This document shows, piece by piece, positions 57,579 through 64,000 of a DNA stretch of 64,000 nucleotides (positions are counted from its first letter, which is position 1; every line of letters starts with the position of its first letter). The translations under genes and the position numbers were made by a program. The notes under the pieces are model-generated. The model did no database searches. It saw nothing but the letters and a program-made list of their open reading frames with translations, and was not told the origin of the DNA. Origin of the DNA: Margaritifera margaritifera (Eukaryota > Mollusca > Bivalvia > Unionida > Margaritiferidae); the NCBI GenBank assembly GCA_029931535.1, contig JAQPZY010001625.1, positions 5,396,501 to 5,460,500 of the forward strand, given 5' to 3'.

Positions 57579-58370
57579 GTATAAAAACATTGATGCTAAT
57601 CACCCAATTTTCACTAGTTTAAATTTTTTCAAAGTTTACTGCAAATTCATTCATTTTAATGGGTATAAATGTTACATTAAGATGATTTATTGATAAAAAT
57701 TTAATGGCGTTATGGTCCATTTGACTAATATTTGCCCTTCATCTGCATTATATTGGCAGGAGCATCCATGGCATACAGTAACATTTAATTTCCACAGAAG
57801 CATCATTGTTCGTTGTGTCTCTAAGTTTGTGTTTTTTTTCACAAAAATGGTACATAATATCCCCTATAGTGAATTCAATAATGGTATGAAATAACTAAAT
57901 TCTCAGAATAATTTTTCATGGAAAGACTGTGATGCAAGATAACACCGTCATTCTCTGTTTATAAGTCCATTCTTGATAATAAGCCTATACCCCATAGTTT
58001 AAAAATTTTTAATAAAAAAAAAAGTCATTTGGTGTTTAGCCAATTCCCAACTTCTTAAAATGCAGTAGAACTCTGAAAAGTCAAAGCCCTGTGGGTCCAA
58101 ATTTTTTCCTTTGAGTTGTTCATAGTTTTAGAGTTTTCCTAGGTAGTAGACATGAGAATGAGTTACACGGTATGCAGAGTATTAGACTTACTGATATTTG
58201 ACTTATCAAATCTTTACTGTACTTATAAGGCAAGCCCTATTGGCCTATCATAAAAGAATTACACTCTATACATTTTTTGTTGATAATTTTACATGAAAAA
58301 ATTCTATGTTACAAATATGCCACATTTACCAATCATAAGTTAAATGACTCGAAAATGTTATGATTTACAG
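57579..58370. other. start of intron 2, non-coding
   Basis: Begins GTATAA. No gene seen. Confidence 0.6.
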
Positions 58371-58377
58371 TATTTTC

Positions 58378-59157
58378 TCATTGTAACATTATCCCCAATA
58401 GTGTAACATTATCCCCTATACTATAACATTATCCCCTATACTGTAACATTATCCCCTATACTGTAACATTATCCCCAATAATGTAACATTATCCCCAATA
58501 ATGTAACATTATCCCCTATACTGTAACATTATCCCCAATACTGTAACATTATCCCCAATACTGTAACATTATCCCCAATAATGTAAAATTATCCCCTATG
58601 CTGTAAAATTATCCCCAATAATGTAACATTATCCCCAATAATGTAAAATTATCCCCAATAATGTAAAATTATCCCCTATACTGTAACATTATCCCCTATA
58701 CTGTAACATTATCCCCAATAATGTAAAATTATCCCCAGTAATGTAAAATTATCCCCAATAATGTAAAATTATCCCCTATACTGTAACATTATCCCCTATA
58801 CTGTAACATTATCCCCTATACTGTAACATTATCCCCTATACTGTAACATTATCCCAATAGTGTAACATTATCCCCTATACTGTAACATTATCCCCTTTAC
58901 TGTAACATTATCCCAATAGTGTAACATTATCCACTATACTGTAACATTTTCCCCTATACTGTAACATTATCCCCTATACTGTAACATTATCCACTATACT
59001 GTAGCATTATCCCAATAGTGTAACATTATCCACTATACTGTAACATTATCCCCTATACTGTAACATTATCTCCTATACTGTAACATTATCCCCTATACTG
59101 TAACATTATCCCCTATACTGTAACATTATCCCGATACTGTAACCTTATCCCCTATAC
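58378..59157. repeat. 20-bp minisatellite, left block
   Basis: About 39 copies of a 20-bp unit, CTGTAACATTATCCCCTATA, with a second subtype ending CCAATAATGTAACATTAT. Subtypes occur in runs, as expected from local unequal exchange. It is not CRISPR: there are no unique spacers and the whole unit is conserved. Confidence 0.95.
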
Positions 59158-60175
59158 CAGTGCTCAAAATTAGGATTTTGTTTTCACTAACCCACAGGAT
59201 CACCAAACTAAATTTTTTACTGATCCTGCCTAAATTTCACTGATCCTGCTAAATCATTCAGAAGCTAGTAAAGTTTCTAATTCAGCATTTATTATTCACT
59301 GACATCAACTCAAAACAGTAACGACTGTATTTCATGACCTACACTCATGAATGAAGTACCCTGTGCACTTTCATATTTCTCTGAATATTTAGTGCAGAAA
59401 ATGCACAACATCACAGCCTTTGCTGGGTCATACTTAAGCCTTTGCTGGGTCATACTTAAGCCTTTGCTGGGTCATACTTAAGCCTTTGCTGGGTCATACT
59501 TAAGCCATTTGTGTTAATTTTTCCAGCATTTCTTGTATTTTCTTAGTCTCTTCTCTTCATCATATTTGCAATTGTGTTCTCTCTCATGTCATCATTTAAT
59601 TTATGCCATTTCATTGACGGTTGCACACCTTGCCAATACTTCCACATGTTTCCAATTGTTACCACACAATGCATTGAATGTTTATCACCGATTATATAAG
59701 TATTAAAACACAATGTTTGGTATAAATCTGGATACTTCGTTGAGTCGGCAAAAGCAACCTTTTCCGATTGGTCAATACTAGCCTGAGACCCTATATGTTT
59801 TGTTATCATCAGTAATGAAATTAGTGCATGGGGACAGTGCAACATGCTAGTTCAGTGTGTGCAAAGACTGTTTTGACAATAATCACAACAATTTACTTGA
59901 TGAGTGGATAAGTGGATTAACACCTGTTCATTTGTACCATGAGAATTTATAGTACCTCATGAAGTGCAGGATGTTCGTAGGTACTCACTTAACATAATAA
60001 ACAAATTAGTTAACCATTAAAGGGAATGCCGACTCATGACCACTTCTTAACTGTTATGATAGCGACTGGCGGTAATTTTCACTGCTCCAACAGATTAGTG
60101 ATGACTGGGTTTTAGTGATCCGTTAGCAAAATCACTAATGGTGGGATAGCGGATTAGCGTTAATTTTGAGCCCTG
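59158..60175. mobile_element. 1.0-kb hAT-like insertion splitting the minisatellite
   Basis: Starts CAGTGCTCAAAATTAG and ends TAATTTTGAGCCCTG, an inverted pair. Flanks are minisatellite on both sides; CCTATAC left and CATATAC right form an imperfect duplication. It holds a 100-codon minus-strand frame at 59,543-59,845 of unknown family, rich in Met/Lys/Asp (DDMRENTIANMMKRRD), and a 22-bp repeat at 59,416-59,503. The superfamily call rests on CAG ends only. Confidence 0.65.
59416..59503. repeat. 22-bp tandem repeat, four copies
   Basis: GCCTTTGCTGGGTCATACTT plus AA, four identical head-to-tail units inside the insertion. Confidence 0.95.
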
Positions 60176-60485
60176 CATATACTGTAACATTATCTCCAAT
60201 AGTGTAACATTTCCCCCTATTTTATAACAATATCCCCAATAGTGTAACATTTTCCCCTTTTCTATAACATTATCCCCAATAGTGTAACATTTTTCCCCTA
60301 TTCCATAACATTATCCCCGATATTGTAACATTTTCCCCTATTCTATAACATTATCCCCAATAGTGTAACATTTTCCCCTATTCTATAACATTATCCCCAA
60401 TAGTGTAACATTTTTCCCTATAGTGTAACATTATGCCCTATAGTGTAACATTATCCTCTGTAGCGTGACATTATCCCCTATAGTG
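60176..60485. repeat. 20-bp minisatellite, right block (40-bp higher order)
   Basis: Continuation of 58,378-59,157 after the insertion. Here units alternate, TGTAACATTTTCCCCTATT and CTATAACATTATCCCCAATA, giving a 40-bp higher-order repeat. Confidence 0.93.
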
Positions 60486-61590
60486 GGGAATGGACACACT
60501 GGATGGCTTGGGATACAGCATTCATATTTTCCTCTGAAAGTTGCCCACTGGAACAAACTGCCATCAAATCTTCCATCCAGCATGTCCGACATAAATAGAT
60601 GCCATGATGAAATTATTTGTACGTTGTACACTTTATTTTTCTATCACTAATTTGTTCACCCTGCACTCGGTGTAATGTTCTCCTTCAGTAGTTGATGTCT
60701 GTCAGATTTTTACCTTGTATTGAAGTTATAGCATTTAAGTTTTGATCAAAAGAAATGTTGGCAAACAGTATGTATATACACATAGTCCTGACAAAAGTGG
60801 ACCAAATATACATGTAATAAAAAATATATTTTATGCTAGGCCATGAATTACTGGATTTTCAAAGTGAAATAATTGTGATATTTCACTGGAGTGAAAATAT
60901 ATATTTTTTCACTGGCCATTAATATACATTGATAACATTATGACTAAGAAATTTAAAGTTGTTTTAACATGATTGTGTCATTTAAAGGTAAGTATGGCCA
61001 CCTTGCATACAGATGAATGGAGTTCAAATCCAGCAATGGGCAAATATATTTTTTTCTTCATTTTGTTTTTATCTACTGTTTTACCTTGAATTGGGAAGGA
61101 GCATTATGTTACTACTGATATTTTATGTGAGAATATACACAAAACAGAGCAGAATATAAATGGTGAACAGCTGACTTTATCGCATGGGATACAGTAAGAA
61201 ATCGGCTATACTTCAGTCTGTTATACAAATTGCTATACATTGGAGCATAAAATAAAAAGAATATTTGCTTGCTCCGAGTGAATAACGTATATATTTCATC
61301 TCGTGGGTGAAAAACTTCACCCACTCGATGAAATGTATCCATTATTCACTTGTTTCAAGCAAATATCCTCTCTATGTTCTCACAAAGAATGTTAAAAATT
61401 GAAGAAAAATAAAAAAGGGGATGTTTTCTTGAAATTGTTATATTTGTTTTACAAATAAACAGCTTACATATATTTTGTTTTATTTTTATCTTTTTTGCAC
61501 ATTAAAACTTATGTCCATAAGTGAAGTTGCAGATCTTAAAGCATTACAAGCTGAACATAACCTCTCTCTCTCTCTATCGCAGTTATTAAC
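60486..61590. other. intron 2, non-coding
   Basis: No gene seen. A short palindrome (TTTCACTGGAGTGAAAATAT) lies near 60,881. Confidence 0.5.
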
Positions 61591-62770
61591 TCTACAGGTG
61601 ATATACCAGAAGAGCTTATGGGATGGTCTGTTGTCCATCGTCCGATGTCCGTCCATCCGTTATCACAAGTTTGTTGTTGCTACTCCTAAACTATGAGGAG
61701 GATTGCCATGTAACTTTACATACTCATTCATCCCATGCTCTAGTTGGTCCTAAATGAAAACAGCACTGCTTGCACATCCAATATGGCCACCACAGAGGCC
61801 ATCTTGAAAATCTTGTTATTGCTACTCCTTCTGAATGGATAGTCATATCAACATAAGGTTTTCACCGAAAGACTTCTTATGATGTCTAGATGGTCCTAAA
61901 TGAAAATGGTGCCGATCTGCTATCCAATCTTGTTATCGCTATTCCTCCTGAATCGATAATCGTATCAACATGGGGTTTTTGCTAAAAGACTTCTTATGAT
62001 GTCTACTTGGTCCTAAATGAAAATGGTGCCAATCTGATGTCCAATATGTCCACCATGGCAGCCATTTTGAAAATCTTTTTATCCAGTTATCACTACTCCT
62101 GATTGGATGGTCATATCAACATGGAGTTTTCACTAAAAGACTTCTTATGATGTCTAGTGTGTCCTAAATGAAAATGGTGTTGATCTGGGGTCCAATATGG
62201 CAACCACAGTGGCCATCTTGAAATCTTGTTATCACTACTCCTCCTACATGGATTGGCATATCAACATGGGGTTTTCATTAAAAGACTTCTTATGATGTCT
62301 AGTTGATCCTAAATAAAAATGATGCCGATCTGAAGTCCAATGTGGCCACCATAGCAGCCATCTTGAAAACCTCTTAAAGGCAAAGTCATTTTGACATAGT
62401 GTTTTCATCAGAAGAGTTCTTATTGTGTCTGCTTGATCCTAAATGAAAATGACACCCTCAATATTGCCACCATGGTGGCTATCATGAAAATATTGTTACC
62501 TCTACTCGCAAATAGACGGCTATATCAACATGGGGTTTTCACAGATAGACTTCTTATGATACCTAGTTGGTCCTAAATGAAAATGGTTCCAGTCGTACAT
62601 CCAATATGGCTGCCATGATGGCTGACATGAAAATCTTGTTGTCACTACTCCCCGTGACTTTATGATTATTATTACACAGGGTTTTCACCAAAAGACTTCT
62701 AATGATGTCTGCTTTGTCCTAAATGAAAATGGTGTCAGTCTGACATCCAATATGTCCACCACAGCAGCTA
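61590..62770. repeat. tandem array of about 120-150-bp units
   Basis: Begins with a GTCCATCGTCCGATGTCCGT segment. About seven diverged copies follow of a unit containing CTTGTTATCACTACTCCT, ATCAACATGGGGTTTTCA, AAAGACTTCTTATGATGTCT and TCCTAAATGAAAATGG. The CTTCTTATGATGTCT element recurs near 61,871, 61,992, 62,141, 62,287, 62,418, 62,551 and 62,697. Not coding. Confidence 0.85.
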
Positions 62771-62959
62771 ACTCAGCAGTTAAAAGGAAGAAATGGTCTT
62801 ATCTTGAATTCTTGGAAATTCTTTTTGCCCAGTAGAGCATCAGTCCCTTCAAAGGACTCTTGTTTTGACATAGCCATGGGCTGGCAGCTTTCAGTCTTGA
62901 GCTTACCCCAAACCGAATTTGAATTTGTCTTGGTTGTTGGGAAAGTTGATTTGTCCAGC

Positions 62960-63210
62960 CCTGGGATGGCTTGCATTTAAGACAGAGAAGACACCTATTG
63001 ATTCAGATTCAAAAGGTCAAAGGTCAAGGTCACAATGACTCCAAGAAGAGGCACATCTATGCCATATATCTAGTGCAAAGTTAATTAGTAGCTTGCATTT
63101 TTGACATTTTTGGCTGGCTTGCATTGCAAGGAAGAAGCCTATTGATTTTGGGGTTCAGTGGTCAAAGGTCAAGGTGACAATGACTCGAAGAATTAAATGT
63201 TTCCATTAAC
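62960..63210. repeat. interspersed GGTCAAAGGTCAAGGTCA-type repeat, two copies
   Basis: Copies near 62,990-63,055 and 63,130-63,195, each with CCTATTGATT then a GGTCAAAGGTCAAGGT stretch and CAATGACTC; related to 46,640-47,000. Confidence 0.7.
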
Positions 63211-64000
63211 AAATTTTTTTAAGTTTTACAGCACGTACATTGATCTTATTTTCTGAATTGCTGGCAGTTGATGCAGTGTAGAAACCTATTTAATTTTATG
63301 ATCTGTGCTGGCCTTTGCAGGCTGTTTCCCATGCAAAGTTCTCTCCAGCACCCCTCCACACCTTCCCTTCTATGCTAGTACATCTCCAAACCCTTCTTCT
63401 ATAATGTTAGAACCTTTTTTGATGGGTACTATGCATTATAATTGCTAAGTTGTAGTTTTAAATTCGGAAGTCGGAAGGTTCAAATGCTACAACTCAACAA
63501 CTATAATGCATAGTCAGGGCCTATTCTAGAACTAACAATTTAGAGGGGGGGGGGGAATTCTCTCCTCTATTTGAAACAATGGGGGATGTTCTGAATATAA
63601 CAGGGATTTAATGAACAGATGAAGAAATAAAGATGGTGTCTGATTTGTGTGCATTCAGTTGAATTTTTGCATGATTATTGAGAAATGAGTGTGAATCATG
63701 CAATTGTGCATTCAAGAATAGATCCTGGCTTAGAATCTCTCAAACACGGTTCCGCAAATTTTTTGTATACTGAATAAATCACGAAACTCAAAATCATACA
63801 TCGCCGTAGGGAAAATGCAGACCTTCCTGTTCATGCCATGACAAAAGTAAGTTTAGAACGTGCTTTGACATAAATTTTAAATTATGCCTCCTGATGTCGT
63901 TGACCATTAAAATAGCTTGTTTTGTTTAATATTACTGGGCAACATTGTTTAGCGATAGTGACATACTACATGAGTTAAACGGATATTGCATCTTTTGGTA
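63211..64000. other. intron 2, non-coding to window end
   Basis: No exon or repeat family recognised. An inverted pair (GCATTATAATTGCTAAGTTG and CAACTATAATGCATAGT) lies at 63,432-63,515. Confidence 0.5.

Noticed and set aside
58378..60485. CRISPR-like array
   Set aside because: The repeated 20-bp units have no unique spacers; animal minisatellite.
57579..64000. third cyclase exon (start of the C1 catalytic domain)
   Set aside because: Searched by eye for the conserved LLLSVLP and metal-binding segments; none found in the window.

Overview
The window is animal nuclear DNA, most likely from a mollusc or another lophotrochozoan. The evidence is two correctly spliced exons of a metazoan class III adenylyl cyclase (type 5/6-like), a 23.7 kb intron packed with transposon debris, a tRNA-derived SINE, LINE and hAT remnants, many small palindromic DNA elements and abundant dinucleotide and minisatellite repeats. 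The mollusc call is an inference from repeat style and is not proven.

Layout. Bases 1-5,800 hold a degraded minus-strand coding remnant, a duplicated decayed block with F-box-like and zinc-knuckle-like coding traces, and microsatellites. Bases 5,800-9,400 hold a SINE, a 39-bp minisatellite and otherwise plain DNA. Bases 9,415-24,801 are one complete Polinton/Maverick (adintovirus-like) element with 248-bp terminal inverted repeats and a 6-bp target duplication, ATAACA. Bases 24,808-32,680 are non-coding with microsatellites. Bases 32,684-33,671 and 57,429-57,578 are adenylyl cyclase exons. The intron between them contains a dead LINE, a second LINE fragment, a hAT-like transposase remnant, hAT and TA-flanked MITEs, and eight copies of one palindromic MITE family. 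Intron 2 (57,579 to the end) carries a 20-bp minisatellite split by a 1-kb hAT-like insertion and a roughly 120-150-bp tandem array.

The Polinton encodes, left to right: a minus-strand charged protein and a repetitive fibre-like protein; a divergent promoter with three 28-bp repeats; a packaging ATPase; a coiled-coil protein; a penton-like minor capsid protein; a small basic core-like protein; the major capsid protein; a zinc-ribbon protein; a phospholipase A2 domain in the same reading frame as a DDE integrase with a chromodomain; a minus-strand unknown; a small unknown; a YqaJ-type exonuclease; a minus-strand HNH endonuclease with two HNH-like modules; a protein-primed family B DNA polymerase; and two small acidic coiled-coil proteins. 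Together they cover replication (polymerase, exonuclease), integration (integrase), packaging (ATPase) and virion structure. Most genes carry frameshifts or nonsense codons and several catalytic residues are changed, so this copy looks dead. The integrase core is the best preserved part.

The most unusual points are the HNH and YqaJ pair, the PLA2-integrase shared frame, TIRs that fold into a branched hairpin, and a recurring TATA-like motif placed directly on start codons.
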